DNA of 7,940 nucleotides from Chitinophaga pinensis (GTDB lineage Bacteria > Bacteroidota > Bacteroidia > M30B66): positions 1 through 7,940 of the forward strand of contig CALQJV010000042.1 of NCBI GenBank assembly GCA_943330985.1, read 5' to 3'. Of the stretch, positions 7,778 to 7,940 are shown in pieces. The translations under genes and the position numbers were made by a program. Below the pieces are notes generated by a model, which was not told the DNA's origin, did no database searches, and saw nothing but the letters and a program-made list of their open reading frames with translations. Position 1 is the stretch's first letter. Every line of letters starts with the position of its first letter.

Positions 7778-7940
7778 TCAATCGTAAATATTGGCAACCT
7801 TAAGCAATTGCTTATGATCTAAGATAGAAATGTGCTTGCCATTCAAACCAATAACTTGGTCATGTTTCAACTCACTTAATAATCGAATTGTAGTTTCGGT
7901 GGCAGTACCCACAATATTCGCGATGTCTTCTCTGCTCAAT
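7778..7940 (-). CDS. Crp/Fnr-family transcriptional regulator, C-terminal helix-turn-helix (5' end outside window)
   Basis: Only the last 53 codons are present, ending in TGA at 7778-7780. They read as a Crp/Fnr winged helix-turn-helix: LSREDIANIVG (first helix), then TATETTIRLLSEL (recognition helix), then the wing GLNGKHISILD. Compared with E. coli FNR (VETISRLL), the recognition helix keeps the Glu and Arg that contact the TGA core but has Ile where FNR has Ser212. The family works as a dimer that usually activates transcription in response to oxygen, nitric oxide or a nucleotide. The sensor domain is not visible, so the signal is unknown and no specific name is justified. The same-strand palindrome at 2755-2768 is a candidate target. 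In many Bacteroidota a Crp/Fnr gene sits near ccoI, which fits this layout. Confidence 0.85.
   Translation of the reverse strand, partial: LSREDIANIVGTATETTIRLLSELKHDQVIGLNGKHISILDHKQLLKVANIYD

Overview
The window reads as AT-rich chromosomal DNA of a member of the Bacteroidota. Two large secreted proteins end in type IX secretion (T9SS) sorting domains, found almost only in that phylum. The copper ATPase has the Bacteroidota CcoI layout, Shine-Dalgarno sequences are absent or weak, and one promoter-like element fits the phylum's TAnnTTTG consensus.

All five genes lie on the minus strand, so transcription runs from high to low coordinates. In that order they are: (1) the C-terminal DNA-binding end of a Crp/Fnr-family regulator (7778-7940, cut by the window edge); (2) a secreted pentaheme c-type cytochrome with a T9SS sorting domain (5754-7697); (3) a secreted FG-GAP/VCBS plus ASPIC-UnbV protein with Ig/PKD-like modules and a T9SS sorting domain (2826-5693); (4) a hemerythrin/RIC-like helical protein that appears to have lost several iron ligands (2093-2683); (5) a CcoI/FixI-type copper-transporting P-type ATPase (1-2077, C-terminus beyond the window).

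The genes form two probable transcription units. Genes 2 and 3 are 60 nt apart and end at a strong intrinsic terminator (2771-2807). Genes 4 and 5 are 15 nt apart and start just after that terminator, behind a perfect 14-bp palindrome (2755-2768) with the core of an FNR box. CcoI supplies copper for assembly of cbb3-type cytochrome oxidase, the high-affinity oxidase usually induced by FNR-type regulators at low oxygen. The regulator fragment, the box and ccoI therefore suggest a microaerobic respiration locus. The cytochrome/FG-GAP pair lies between the regulator and its probable target, and may be a cell-surface redox module under related control; that last step is inference.

No RNA genes, insertion sequences, CRISPR arrays or tandem repeats were seen. 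No gene-free stretch exceeds about 145 bases. Other open frames are antisense or out-of-frame shadows of these genes.
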